From positions 1 to 64,000 of the forward strand of contig NZ_BDJC01000012.1 in assembly GCF_002005565.1 (NCBI RefSeq): a stretch of DNA of 64,000 bases. The letters are read 5' to 3'. Shown one piece after another: positions 15,982 to 24,824 of this stretch. The notes below the pieces were generated by a model that was given only the letters and a program-made list of their open reading frames with translations, searched no databases and had not been told where the DNA came from. This stretch comes from Streptomyces sp. JHA26 (lineage in GTDB: Bacteria; Actinomycetota; Actinomycetes; Streptomycetales; Streptomycetaceae). Numbering within the stretch: position 1 is the stretch's first letter; each line of letters begins with the position of its first letter. Made by a program: the position numbers and the translations under genes.

Positions 15982-17271
15982 GTGCAGCAGGGCGGGAATG
16001 TGGAGAGGCGGACGATCCTCAAGGCGGCGGGGGCCTCGCTGGCCGTCGTGGGGCTCGGAGCGACGGCCACCGCGTGCGGCGGCGGCACCGGCGCGGGAGA
16101 CGGAACGGTGACGATCCGTTACTCCTGGTGGGGTGCCGAGGACCGGGCCGAGCGCATCAACAAGACCATCGCGCTCTTCGAGAAGAAGTATCCGAAGATC
16201 AAGGTCAAGACCGACTTCCAGCCGTACGGAGACTTCTGGAAGAAGTTCAACACCCAGGCCTCCGGCGGGAATCCACCGGACGTCTTCCAGAATGCCATCG
16301 GATTCCTCCGCAAATACGACGCCAAGAACGTGCTGCTCGACCTGAGCGAGCAGGTCGAGGCGGGCAACCTCTCCATGGACGGATTCCGGGCCGGTCTGGA
16401 GAAGTTCGGCGAGATCGACGGCAAGCTCCTCGGCGTGCCCGTCGGTTCGAACTCGATGGCCCTGGTCATCGACCAGCCCGTCTACACCCGGGCCGGCGTC
16501 AAGCCCGTGCAGGGCTGGACCTGGGACGACTTCGACGAGGCCATGACGAAGATCCGTGACAGGACCGGCCGGGCCGGGGACAGCGGCATGTACGGCGTCA
16601 TGTACCTCTACGACCTGTACCTGCGTCAGAACGGCAAGGCCTTCTTCACCGAGGGCGGCCTCGGCTTCACCGAAGCAGACCTGACCCGGTGGTGGACCAG
16701 GGCGGAGAAGGGCGTGCAGTCCGGGCTGTTCGCCGACGCCAAGAAGGTCGTCCAGGTCAAGCCCAAGTCGGCGCTCTCCGCCGAACTGGCCGGCAGCGAA
16801 TTCACCTGGGACAACTTCACCGTCCGCTACACCTCCGAGGGCAAGAGCGAGTACGGCCTCGCGCCCGTTCCCACCACGGACGGCAAGAGGACCGGCCAGT
16901 ACCTCGGTTCCCTGATGCTCAGCGCCTCCAAGCGCACCCGGCACCCCGAGGAGGTCGCCCGGTTCATCGACTTCATGGTGCACGATCCCGAGGTCGCCAC
17001 GATCATGGGCTACGACCGCGGTGTCCCCGCGACGCAGGCGCAGTACGACGCGTACCGGCCCACCGGCCCGGTCGACAAGGCGATCGCGGCCTACGAGGAG
17101 TCCCTCGTGAAGGCGGGCGTCCTGGAGCCCATCACCCCGCACCCCGCCGGTGCCGACATCTGCGAGGCCGCGTTCCTGCGCATCGCCGAGGAGATGGCGC
17201 TGGGCAAGCGGTCCGTGGACGACGCGGTCGAGCAGTTCTTCAACGAGTCGAAGACGGCTCTCGCCGGCTGA
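15982..17271 (+). CDS. Extracellular sugar-binding lipoprotein of an ABC importer
   Basis: 429 residues, GTG 15982 with GGGGAGG five bases upstream. The N-terminus has twin arginines (ERRTILKAAG) and a lipobox ending ATAC with Cys32, so it is probably a Tat-exported lipoprotein attached outside the membrane. The mature part is a family 1 solute-binding protein: TIRYSWWGAEDRAERINKTI, a FEKKYPKIKVK strand, GNPPDVF, and aromatic-rich sugar-site segments. It should capture an oligosaccharide for the two permeases that follow with 1- and 4-base overlaps. Context with a YetA/PcRGLX-type lyase suggests unsaturated galacturonyl-rhamnose or related oligosaccharides; this is inference. Regulation is probably by the palindrome at 15928. 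Confidence 0.9.
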   Translation: MQQGGNVERRTILKAAGASLAVVGLGATATACGGGTGAGDGTVTIRYSWWGAEDRAERINKTIALFEKKYPKIKVKTDFQPYGDFWKKFNTQASGGNPPDVFQNAIGFLRKYDAKNVLLDLSEQVEAGNLSMDGFRAGLEKFGEIDGKLLGVPVGSNSMALVIDQPVYTRAGVKPVQGWTWDDFDEAMTKIRDRTGRAGDSGMYGVMYLYDLYLRQNGKAFFTEGGLGFTEADLTRWWTRAEKGVQSGLFADAKKVVQVKPKSALSAELAGSEFTWDNFTVRYTSEGKSEYGLAPVPTTDGKRTGQYLGSLMLSASKRTRHPEEVARFIDFMVHDPEVATIMGYDRGVPATQAQYDAYRPTGPVDKAIAAYEESLVKAGVLEPITPHPAGADICEAAFLRIAEEMALGKRSVDDAVEQFFNESKTALAG

Positions 17272-18272
17272 TGGGAAGCGCCGTGACACACGCCCCCGCG
17301 ACGGAGGGCCCGACCCGGGACTCCGAGCCGCGGCACGGTCCGGTGAAGGCCGTGCGTCCCGCCGCACTGAAGCGGCGGCGACGCCGGGACAACCTGGCCG
17401 GCTACCTCTTCATGTCCCCCTGGATCGCCGGTTTCCTGCTGCTGACGGCGGGACCGATGGTCGCCTCCCTCTACTTCGCGTTCACCGACTACGACCTGTT
17501 CGACCCGCCCCGGTGGATCGGCCTGGACAACTTCTCCGAGATGTTCGGCGACCCCCGCTGGCGCCACTCGGTGCGGGTCACGCTCTGGTACGTCGTCATC
17601 GGCACGCCGATCAAGCTGATCGCCGCGCTCGGCGTCGCGCTGCTGCTGGCGCAGAAGCGGCGCGGACAGGCCTTCTACCGGGCCGCCTTCTACGCCCCGT
17701 CGCTGATCGGCGCGAGCGTGTCCGTCGCCATCGTGTGGAAGGCGATCTTCTCGGACGACGCGGCCGTCGACCGTACGCAGCAGTTCTTCGGGATCGGCGC
17801 CGGCGGCTGGACCGGTGACCCGGACCTGATCATCTACAGCCTGGTGGCGCTCACCGTCTGGCAGTTCGGCGCCCCCATGGTCATCTTCCTGGCCGGCCTC
17901 AAGCAGGTGCCGCGCGAGCTGTACGAGGCCGCGGACGTCGACGGGGCGAGGAGGCTGCGGCAGTTCTGGAACATCACCCTGCCGATGATCTCCCCGGTCC
18001 TCTTCTTCAACGTCCTGCTGGAGACGATCCACTCGTTCCAGATCTTCAGTTCGGCCTACATCGTCGGCGGCGGCGCCGGGGGCAACGCCTGCGGTCCGGC
18101 CGACGGCTCGATGGTCTACACCTGCTACCTGTACGTCCAGGGCTTCGAGAACAGCCGCATGGGCCTGGCCTCCGCCATGGCGTGGATGCTGCTCGTCGCG
18201 GTCGCCCTGGTGACGGCGGTGCTGTTCTGGTCCCAGAAGCGCTGGGTGCACTACGAGGAGGGCGGCCGATGA
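17271..18272 (+). CDS. ABC sugar permease, MalF/UgpA type
   Basis: 333 residues, ATG 17271 overlapping the binding-protein stop by one base; GTG 17283 is an alternative. After a 40-residue basic cytoplasmic N-terminus, six hydrophobic segments begin with LFMSPWIAGFLLLTAGPMV. The EAA loop (ELYEAADVDGARRLRQFWNITLP at about 218-240), which contacts the ATPase, is intact. It forms a heterodimeric pore with the next gene product. The periplasmic-side loop before the last helix contains a Cys/Gly-rich stretch (GGGAGGNACG). Confidence 0.92.
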   Translation: MGSAVTHAPATEGPTRDSEPRHGPVKAVRPAALKRRRRRDNLAGYLFMSPWIAGFLLLTAGPMVASLYFAFTDYDLFDPPRWIGLDNFSEMFGDPRWRHSVRVTLWYVVIGTPIKLIAALGVALLLAQKRRGQAFYRAAFYAPSLIGASVSVAIVWKAIFSDDAAVDRTQQFFGIGAGGWTGDPDLIIYSLVALTVWQFGAPMVIFLAGLKQVPRELYEAADVDGARRLRQFWNITLPMISPVLFFNVLLETIHSFQIFSSAYIVGGGAGGNACGPADGSMVYTCYLYVQGFENSRMGLASAMAWMLLVAVALVTAVLFWSQKRWVHYEEGGR

Positions 18273-19159
18273 GCGCGCAGGCCACCGACGTCACGCCGGC
18301 CCCGTCCACGAAGGGGGCGCTGCGGCGCGGACTGCCGGGTTCGCTCGCCTGGCACATCGGGTCGCTGGCGATCCTCGCGGTGATCCTCTATCCGGTGATC
18401 TGGGTGATCGGCGGCTCGTTCAAGAAGAGCGAGGACATCGTCGGCAGCCTGGACCTCTTCCCGGCCGACCCGGTCGTCTCCAACTACACGAGCCTCGCCG
18501 ACGGCATCGCGGACATCCCGGTCTCCACGTTCTTCTTCAACTCCCTCTTCCTCGCGGTCGGCTCGGTGGTCGGGATCCTGGTGTCCTGCTCCCTCACGGC
18601 GTACGCCTTCGCGAAGATCAGGTTCGCGGGCCGCAACCTGCTCTTCACCCTGATGATCGGCACCCTGCTGCTGCCGTACCACGTGCTGCTCATCCCGCAG
18701 TACGTGGTGTTCCGCAACATGGGCATGATCAACACGTACACCCCGCTGCTGCTGGGCAAGTACCTCGCCACGGAGGCGTTCTTCGTCTTCCTGATGGTGC
18801 AGTTCATGCGCAACCTGCCCAGGGAGCTGGACGAGGCCGCCCGCCTCGACGGCTGCGGGCACTTCCGGATCTACCGGTCGATCGTGCTCCCGCTGTGCCG
18901 CCCGGCGCTGATCACCAGCGCGATCTTCACCTTCATCAACTCCTGGAACGACTTCATGGGCCCGCTGATCTACCTCAACGAGCCCGACAAGTACACCGTC
19001 TCCCTCGGCCTGAAGATGTTCGTGGACCAGGAGGGGCTGGCCAACTACGGCGGCATGATCGCCATGTCGCTCGTCGCCCTGCTGCCCGTCCTCGCCTTCT
19101 TCCTGGCCTTCCAGCGCTACCTGATCGACGGCATGGCGACGTCCGGTCTGAAGGGCTGA
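18269..19159 (+). CDS. ABC sugar permease, MalG/UgpE type
   Basis: 296 residues, ATG 18269 overlapping the upstream stop (ATGA). Six predicted helices, starting with LAILAVILYPVIWVIGGS, and an intact EAA loop (ELDEAARLDGCGHFRIYRSIVLPL at about 191-214). The N-terminus and NSLFLAVGSVVG segment are typical of MalG-like subunits. No ATP-binding subunit is encoded in the cluster; in Streptomyces several sugar importers share the ATPase MsiK, and that is the likely energy source here (inferred). Confidence 0.92.
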   Translation: MSAQATDVTPAPSTKGALRRGLPGSLAWHIGSLAILAVILYPVIWVIGGSFKKSEDIVGSLDLFPADPVVSNYTSLADGIADIPVSTFFFNSLFLAVGSVVGILVSCSLTAYAFAKIRFAGRNLLFTLMIGTLLLPYHVLLIPQYVVFRNMGMINTYTPLLLGKYLATEAFFVFLMVQFMRNLPRELDEAARLDGCGHFRIYRSIVLPLCRPALITSAIFTFINSWNDFMGPLIYLNEPDKYTVSLGLKMFVDQEGLANYGGMIAMSLVALLPVLAFFLAFQRYLIDGMATSGLKG

Positions 19160-19171
19160 GGTGATCCGATC

Positions 19172-19771
19172 ATGACCGAACTGCGTGCCGGGGCCCGTAC
19201 GGAGCGCGGGGAGCCACGGCTCGCCGAACGGTTCGCGCTGTTCGCCGAGTGCCTGCTGACCGGGGTGTGGATCGCGGTGGCCTCGCTGCCGCTGGTCACC
19301 TGCCCCGCGGCCTTCGCGGCCGGCGCGCGGCACCTGGGACGTTGCCTCGCCCACGAGCGGGGCGGTCTGCGCGAGTTCACGGCCGACTTCCGGTCCGCGC
19401 TGCGCCGGGGCTGGCTCGTCGGGATCGCCGGCTGGGCCGCCCTCGCCGCGGTGTGGGTGGACGTCCAGGCCGTCCGCCACGGCCTGCCCGGCGGCCCGCT
19501 CGTGGGCGCCGTCGGGGTGCTCGTCCTGATCGGCGCGGCCGTGGCCGGGCTGCGGGCGGCGGCGGCCTGGCGGCCCGGTGCCTCCTGGCGGTCCCTGCTC
19601 GCCGGGGCCGGCCGGCGCACCGTGCTCGACCCCGCCGGTTCCTTCCTGATCGTCGGCGGGCTGGCCCTGGTGGTCTGCTCCGCCTGGTTCAGTGCACCGC
19701 TCGCGGTCGCCGTGCTGGGCACCGTCGCGGCGGCGGCCGTCGCCGTGGAGGAGCGCTACCGGCACCGCTGA
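19172..19771 (+). CDS. DUF624/YesL-like membrane protein
   Basis: 199 residues, ATG 19172 with GAGGTGAT ten bases upstream and 12 bases after the permease stop. Four to five hydrophobic segments (for example ECLLTGVWIAVASLPLVTCPAAFAAG, GWLVGIAGWAALAAVWVDV, VLVLIGAAVAGL and the last at about 163-190). The layout, with a conserved-looking LPLVTCPAAFAAGA segment, matches DUF624, whose B. subtilis member YesL sits in the rhamnogalacturonan utilisation cluster beside YesOPQ and YetA-type genes. The match of both family and neighbourhood supports pectin-fragment uptake. Molecular role unknown. Confidence 0.8.
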   Translation: MTELRAGARTERGEPRLAERFALFAECLLTGVWIAVASLPLVTCPAAFAAGARHLGRCLAHERGGLREFTADFRSALRRGWLVGIAGWAALAAVWVDVQAVRHGLPGGPLVGAVGVLVLIGAAVAGLRAAAAWRPGASWRSLLAGAGRRTVLDPAGSFLIVGGLALVVCSAWFSAPLAVAVLGTVAAAAVAVEERYRHR

Positions 19772-19940
19772 CGGACGGTGCCGCACCGCCGCCGCCGACC
19801 AGTGGCCCCCGGCCACCGACGGGGCCCCGGACACCGGCGGGCGGTCCCCCTGTGCCCGAGGCCGGCGCTCCGGCGCCGCGCCTTTGCCTGTCATGCCCTT
19901 GACACCCCCTTGCGTACGCGCGGAACGGAAAGGAAAGGCC

Positions 19941-22679
19941 ATGTCCCCCATCCCCCGCAGGTCCCTCCTCAAGGCGGCCGCCGTCGCCGGCGCCACCGCC
20001 CAGTTCAGCCGGGCCCTGGGCGCGCACGACGCCCAGGCCGCGCCGGCCGCCCCGACGGCCGACGACGACCCCGTCGCCCTGAACTGGCTGGAGGGCGCCG
20101 GTCTCGGCGCCGCCCCCGGCACCACCGTCGGCGTCCCCTGGCCCAAGGGTGCCCACCCGGCGGACCGGTCCTTCGCCGTCACCGACGCGGACGGCAAGGC
20201 CGTACCCGCCCAGTCCTGGCCCCTCGCCCACTGGCCCGACGGCTCTCTGAAGTGGACCGCGCACGCCGTCGGCTCCGGCAACGGCAAGCTCACCCTGACC
20301 GCCGGCACCCCTGCCGCACCCGCCCGGAAGGTCACCGTCGACCGGCGCGGCGGCACCATCGACATATCGACCGGCGTCATCACCGCCAGAATCGGCACGT
20401 CCGGCGCCACGCTGATCAAGTCGGTCACCAGAGGCTCCACCGAGATCGCGAAGAACGGCCGCCTCGTCCTGCTGCGCCAGCCCGAGATCGAGGACGGCGA
20501 CCAGGGCACGGTCAGGTACGAGCGCTTCGACGGCGCCGTCGACGAGGTGAAGGTCGAACAGGACGGCCCGGTCCGCGCGGTCGTCCGCGTCGAGGGCAAG
20601 CACCGCAAGGGCAACCGCGGCTGGCTCCCCTTCTCCGTCCGCCTGTACTTCTACGCGGGCGCCGACTCCTTCCGCATGGTGCACACCATCACGTTCGACG
20701 GGACCCAGGAACCCGGCAGGGCGAGCGGCGACTTCGTCCGCGGCCTCGGGGTCCGCTTCACCGTGCCGATGCGCGACCGGTCCTACGACCGCCACATCCG
20801 CATCGGCGGCGAGGGCACCGGCCTGCTGCGCGAGGCGGTCAAGGGCATCACCGGACTGCGCCGCGACCCGGGAGCGGCCGTGCAGGCGGCGCAGTTCGCC
20901 GGCGAGAAGCTGCCCGACCCCGCCACGTGGGACCAGCGGGTCACCACCCGCCTGCAGTACATCCCCGAGTGGGGTGACTACACCCTCTCCCAGCTCTCCG
21001 CCGACGGCTTCACCCTGCGCAAGCGCACCAAGAAGGGCCACGGCTGGATCGGCGCCGGCGGCGGCCGGCGCGCCTCCGGCTTCGGCTACGTCGGCGGCGC
21101 GAGCGGCGGCCTCTCCTTCGGCCTGCGCGACTTCTGGGAGAAGTACCCCGCCCAGCTCGACATCCGCGATGCGCAGACCGACGAGGCCGAGGTCACCCTC
21201 TGGCTCTGGTCGCCCGAGGCACAACCCATGGACCTGCGCTTCTACCACGACGGCATGGGCCAGGACACCTTCGCCGAACAGCTCGAGGGCCTCAACATCA
21301 CCTACGAGGACCACGAGCCCGGGTTCGGCACCCCCTACGGCATCGCCCGCACCTCGGAACTGCTGTTCTGGGCCAACGCCTCCACCCCGAGCGCCGAGAA
21401 GCTCGCCGAACAGGTCCAGGCCGTCCGCGTCCTCCCGCAACTCGCCGCACCGCCCCAGCAGCTCATCAAGGCCGGCGTCTTCGGCCCCGGCCTCTACTCC
21501 GAACCCGACCGCTCCACGCCCGCCAGGGCGAAGATCGAGGACCACCTCGACTTCCTCTTCACCTACTACAAGGACCAGGTGGAGCAGCGCCGCTGGTACG
21601 GCTTCTGGGACTACGGCGACATCATGCACACCTACGACGCGGTCCGGCACCAGTGGCGCTACGACGTCGGCGGCTACGCCTGGGACAACTCCGAGCTCTC
21701 CCCGGACCTGTGGCTCTGGTACGCCTACCTGCGCTCCGGCCGCGCCGACATCTTCCGCTTCGCCGAGGCCATGACCCGGCACACCGGCGAGGTCGACGTC
21801 TACCACCTCGGCAAGTGGGCCGGCCTCGGCACCCGGCACGGCGTGCAGCACTACGCCGACAGCGCCAAGCAGCAGCGCATCGCCAACACCACCTACCGGC
21901 GCTTCTACTACTTCCTCACCGCCGACGAACGCGTCGGTGACCTCATGCACGCCAACGTCGACTCCGACGAGACCTTCCTCGTCCTCGACCCGCAGCGCAA
22001 GGTCCGCCCCGACCCGGACTACACACCCGACCCGCACGCCCTGTCGATCGGCTTCGGCACCGACTGGAGCGGCCTGGTCTCGGCCTGGCTGACCGAGTGG
22101 GAACGCAAGGGCCCCAAGTGGGAGAAGGCCAGGGCCCGCGTCCTGTCCACCATGGAGACCATCGCCGCCCAGCCCAACGGATTCGTGCAGGGCAGCGGCC
22201 TGTACGACCTGGACACCGGGAGGTTCGCCGTCGCGGAGAAGCCCGCCGTCTCCGTCTCCCACCTCTCGGCGGTCTTCGGCCTCAACGAACTGTGCGCCGA
22301 ACTGATCGACCTGGTCGACATGCCGGAGTTCAACGAGGCGTACTACGACTACTGCCGCTACTTCAACGCCTCCAAGAGCGAACAGGCGGCCCGCTACGGC
22401 AGCGACTTCGGCAGCCTGATCCTCTTCCAGGGCCACTCCCGCCTCGACGCCTACGCGGCCGTGAGGACGGGCGACGACAAGCTCGCCGAGCGCGCCTGGG
22501 ACAAGTTCTACCACTCCGACGGCTACCAGGAGTCGGCGCCCTGGACGACGGAGAGGCTGAGCGGACCCGCCGCCCTGGTGCCGGGCGGCGAGGCGAGCTG
22601 GGTGTCCAGCAACGACACCGCGCTCTACGGCCTCGCCGCCATCGAGAACCTCGCACTCCTGGGGGACAGGATGCCGTGA
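19941..22679 (+). CDS. Tat-exported exo-rhamnogalacturonan lyase family (PcRGLX/YetA-like) protein
   Basis: 912 residues, ATG 19941 after AAAGGA. A Tat signal is evident: PRRSLLKAAAVAGATAQF, with cleavage likely near AQA (about residue 35). The N-terminal module (about 45-125) has VGVPWPKGAH, AVPAQSWPLAHWPDGSLKW, characteristic of the first (RIFT-barrel) domain of PcRGLX/YetA proteins. A long central part rich in Trp and Tyr (WYGFWDYGDIMHTYDA, WDNSELSPDLWLWYAYLRSGR) resembles an (alpha/alpha) barrel; a third domain follows. Family members cleave rhamnogalacturonan I from its end. It lies in line with the importer, 169 bases after the DUF624 gene, so secreted cleavage followed by uptake is the obvious scheme. 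Catalytic residues were not assigned. Confidence 0.78.
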   Translation: MSPIPRRSLLKAAAVAGATAQFSRALGAHDAQAAPAAPTADDDPVALNWLEGAGLGAAPGTTVGVPWPKGAHPADRSFAVTDADGKAVPAQSWPLAHWPDGSLKWTAHAVGSGNGKLTLTAGTPAAPARKVTVDRRGGTIDISTGVITARIGTSGATLIKSVTRGSTEIAKNGRLVLLRQPEIEDGDQGTVRYERFDGAVDEVKVEQDGPVRAVVRVEGKHRKGNRGWLPFSVRLYFYAGADSFRMVHTITFDGTQEPGRASGDFVRGLGVRFTVPMRDRSYDRHIRIGGEGTGLLREAVKGITGLRRDPGAAVQAAQFAGEKLPDPATWDQRVTTRLQYIPEWGDYTLSQLSADGFTLRKRTKKGHGWIGAGGGRRASGFGYVGGASGGLSFGLRDFWEKYPAQLDIRDAQTDEAEVTLWLWSPEAQPMDLRFYHDGMGQDTFAEQLEGLNITYEDHEPGFGTPYGIARTSELLFWANASTPSAEKLAEQVQAVRVLPQLAAPPQQLIKAGVFGPGLYSEPDRSTPARAKIEDHLDFLFTYYKDQVEQRRWYGFWDYGDIMHTYDAVRHQWRYDVGGYAWDNSELSPDLWLWYAYLRSGRADIFRFAEAMTRHTGEVDVYHLGKWAGLGTRHGVQHYADSAKQQRIANTTYRRFYYFLTADERVGDLMHANVDSDETFLVLDPQRKVRPDPDYTPDPHALSIGFGTDWSGLVSAWLTEWERKGPKWEKARARVLSTMETIAAQPNGFVQGSGLYDLDTGRFAVAEKPAVSVSHLSAVFGLNELCAELIDLVDMPEFNEAYYDYCRYFNASKSEQAARYGSDFGSLILFQGHSRLDAYAAVRTGDDKLAERAWDKFYHSDGYQESAPWTTERLSGPAALVPGGEASWVSSNDTALYGLAAIENLALLGDRMP

Positions 22680-22718
22680 CCCGCGGGTGACGGAGGCGGA
22701 CGCGGGCACACTCCACGG

Positions 22719-23168
22719 GTGAACCGGAACCACTACGTCTTCCGCAGCCTGTGGACCCTGCCCGCGCCCGCCCCGGCCGTCTACCGCGAGCTGGAGCGGA
22801 TCGAGGACTACCCCCGCTGGTGGCCCCAGGTGCGCGAGGTCACCCGCCTCGACGACACCGGCGCGCTCCTGCGGATCCGCTCCCTCCTCCCGTACGACCT
22901 GACCCAGACCCTGCGGGAGCTGCGCCGCGACCCGGCGGCGGGCGTACTGGAGGTCTCCCTGTCCGGCGACATCGAGGGCCGGGCCCGCTGGACGGTCGCC
23001 CCCGACGGCACCGGCGGCAGCAGGGTCCGCTACGACCAGGAGGTCGACGTCCGCAAGCCCCTGCTGCGCCGCCTCGCCGTGCCGGGACGGCCCCTGTTCC
23101 GGGCCAACCACCGGCTGATGATGCGGGCGGGACGGCGCGGACTGGCGGCCCACCTGGAAGCGGTTTGA
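22719..23168 (+). CDS. SRPBCC (START-like) small protein
   Basis: 149 residues, GTG 22719, 39 bases after the lyase stop. The helix-grip pattern is visible: APAPAVYRELERIEDYPRWWPQVREV near 17-42, alternating strands (ALLRIRSLLPYDLTQTLREL), GDIEGRARWTVAPDGTGGSRVRYDQEVDV, and a long C-terminal helix (RPLFRANHRLMMRAGRRGLAAHLE). This is the polyketide cyclase/dehydrase SRPBCC family, which binds hydrophobic ligands. No ligand can be named. It may be read through from the lyase operon or start independently; no box was found. The following tRNA promoter overlaps its last codons. Confidence 0.85.
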   Translation: MNRNHYVFRSLWTLPAPAPAVYRELERIEDYPRWWPQVREVTRLDDTGALLRIRSLLPYDLTQTLRELRRDPAAGVLEVSLSGDIEGRARWTVAPDGTGGSRVRYDQEVDVRKPLLRRLAVPGRPLFRANHRLMMRAGRRGLAAHLEAV

Positions 23169-23194
23169 AGGAACCGTGCCGGTCACTGTATTGT
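23165..23194 (+). promoter_or_regulatory. Promoter of the second tRNA-Val(CAC)
   Basis: TTGAAG at 23165-23170 and TATTGT at 23189-23194, spacing 18. It differs from the region before copy 1, so the two identical tRNA genes have unrelated promoters. The -35 box overlaps the stop of the SRPBCC gene. Confidence 0.55.
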
Positions 23195-23205
23195 TCAGTG
23201 CGTTC

Positions 23206-23283
23206 CCGGGCGATTAGCTCAGTGGGAGAGCGCTTCGTTCACACCGAAGAGGTCACTGGTTCGAACCCAGTATCGCCCACCGG
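23206..23283 (+). repeat. 78-bp direct repeat (right copy) containing tRNA-Val(CAC)
   Basis: Identical to 15511-15588; see that entry. Sequence diverges immediately on both sides. Confidence 0.9.
23208..23279 (+). tRNA. tRNA-Val (CAC), copy 2
   Basis: 72 bases, identical to 15513-15584: acceptor GGGCGAT, anticodon CAC, discriminator A, CCA not encoded. Confidence 0.95.
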
Positions 23284-23286
23284 GAA

Positions 23287-23316
23287 AAGCCGGTCCGTCA
23301 CGCGACGGACCGGCTT
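23287..23316. terminator. 13-bp hairpin terminator after tRNA-Val
   Basis: AAGCCGGTCCGTC pairs perfectly with GACGGACCGGCTT around ACGC, followed by CTTCG. It lies between the tRNA and the convergent exonuclease gene and may serve both. Confidence 0.8.
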
Positions 23317-23360
23317 CTTCGCATGCTCACGGCTTTCTCGTGCTCACGATCCTCCCGTGA

Positions 23361-24086
23361 TCACGCCGCCGTCGGCAGCTCCGGACGCAGCGGCCAGGCC
23401 GGGTCCACGGCCTCCTCCGTCCCGTTCAGCGCGAACCACGCCTGCAGTCCCCGGGCCTGCCCCGCGTGCCACACCGCCTGGAGCGTGTGCAGCTCGGCGG
23501 GGGAGAGGCGCTCCAGCCGTGCCTGGAAGCGGCGCCCCACCGCCCGGACGACCCCCAGCGCGGCCTGCGCGTCGGCCGCCGCGTCGTGCGCGCCCTCCAA
23601 CTCGACGCCGTAGTGCGCGCACAGGTCGGTGAGGGTGCGGCGGCCCTTGCGGTAGCGGTCCAGGTGCTTGTCGAGCACCCGCGGGTCCAGGACGTACAGC
23701 GACGTCCGCTCCAGCCGGGCGGCCAGCGACGAGGCCCGGTGGCGGCGCAACTCCCGGTCCAGCAGGGTGAGATCGAACGGCGCGTTCATCACCACCAGCG
23801 GACGGCCCGCCCGGGCCTGCTCGCCGATCGCCTCGGCTATCTCGTACATCACCGGCGCCGGCCAACGTCCGTTGCGCTGCAGGTGCTCCTCCGTCAGCCC
23901 GTGCACCGCCGTCGCGGCCTCGGGCACCGGCACTCCCGGGTTCACCAGCCAGCGCCTGACCCGGGGCCGCAGACCCGGGGCGTCCTGGACGACCAGGGCC
24001 GCCGACACGATCCGGTCGGTCTCGACGTCCACACCCGTCGTCTCCGTGTCGAAGGCGGCCAGCGGCCCCTCGAACCAGCACGTCAT
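23361..24086 (-). CDS. DnaQ-like DEDDh 3'-5' exonuclease
   Basis: 241 residues, ATG 24086. The N-terminal 175 residues hold the three Exo motifs: FDTETTGVD with Asp13 and Glu15 (Exo I), VMNAPFDLTLLDREL (Exo II), and GAHDAAADAQAAL with the His and Asp of the DEDDh class (Exo III). The family includes the DNA polymerase III epsilon subunit, but this is a stand-alone protein without polymerase or UvrC parts. The last 60 residues (LSPAELHTLQAVWHAGQARGLQAWF) are an extension I do not recognise. It probably degrades single-stranded DNA or RNA ends; the cellular role is unknown. It is divergent from the DUF4365 gene over a 171-base gap. Confidence 0.9.
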   Translation of the reverse strand: MTCWFEGPLAAFDTETTGVDVETDRIVSAALVVQDAPGLRPRVRRWLVNPGVPVPEAATAVHGLTEEHLQRNGRWPAPVMYEIAEAIGEQARAGRPLVVMNAPFDLTLLDRELRRHRASSLAARLERTSLYVLDPRVLDKHLDRYRKGRRTLTDLCAHYGVELEGAHDAAADAQAALGVVRAVGRRFQARLERLSPAELHTLQAVWHAGQARGLQAWFALNGTEEAVDPAWPLRPELPTAA

Positions 24087-24257
24087 AGGGCACTCAACTC
24101 CTCGTCCATGCACGGCAGCCGACGCGCCGCCTTCTGTCCCGGTTCGGTGATACCCGGGCTGTTTGCGACGTACGCCGCAAGGACACAACAGGAGTACGGG
24201 TCTTTGCAGTTCAGCGACCCGCAGCACGGTTGCACCAGTTCTGGAAGGCTGTTGGCC

Positions 24258-24824
24258 ATGGCCATAGCGCAGCCCGAGCGGGGCGGGCTGCTGCCCGAGC
24301 GCACGACGCCCACGCGCGGCTCCCTCGCCACCACCGCCTGCATGGAGACCCTGCAGGTCGGCTACCTGCACGCGGTCGCCGCCGCGGCCGGCTGCTCGCT
24401 GTCCCAGCCCTTCCCGGACAACGGCATCGACTGGCACGTCAGCCACAGCGCGCCCGGGCACACCGTCGACGACGAGGTCACCATCAAGGTGCAGCTCAAG
24501 GCGACCTACCAGATCCCGCCGAGCCCGCCGGGCCGCTTCTTCTCGTTCACCCTCGACAACGACCACCTGACGAAGCTCGCCCGCACCCCGGTGTCGGTGC
24601 ACAAGATCCTGGTCGTGATGATCGTCCCGCGGTCCCGCGACCAGTGGCTGCGCGCCGGCCACGACCGGCTGGACCTCAGGCACTGCTGCTACTGGACCAA
24701 CCTCGCCGGACACCCGGTCACGGGGCGGCGGCGCACCACCGTGCGGATACCGACCGCGCGGGTCTTCGACGACCGGGCGCTGTGCGAGATCATGACGCGG
24801 GTCGGGACGGGAGGGAAACCATGA
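24258..24824 (+). CDS. DUF4365 protein, PD-(D/E)XK nuclease-like
   Basis: 188 residues, ATG 24258 with GGAAGG ten bases upstream. The core reads as a PD-(D/E)XK fold: Glu30 in the first helix ([19 protein letters not shown]), Asp58 in DNGIDWHV, and the strand IKVQLKAT with Gln79-x-Lys81 standing for (D/E)xK. These features, with the following [13 protein letters not shown] and ILVVMIVP strands, match DUF4365, a family found in bacteria with presumed nuclease or nucleic-acid roles. The stop overlaps the next start by four bases (ATGA), so the pair is a coupled cassette. A Cys-Cys pair (HCCYW) near residue 141 is notable. Activity is inferred, not shown. Confidence 0.75.
   Translation: MAIAQPERGGLLPERTTPTRGSLATTACMETLQVGYLHAVAAAAGCSLSQPFPDNGIDWHVSHSAPGHTVDDEVTIKVQLKATYQIPPSPPGRFFSFTLDNDHLTKLARTPVSVHKILVVMIVPRSRDQWLRAGHDRLDLRHCCYWTNLAGHPVTGRRRTTVRIPTARVFDDRALCEIMTRVGTGGKP

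Noticed and set aside
19689..23186. 1165-codon minus-strand frame opposite the lyase gene
   Set aside because: It is the antisense of a well-supported secreted lyase, rich in Gly/Val/Ala/Asp as expected of a shadow, and has no recognisable domain.
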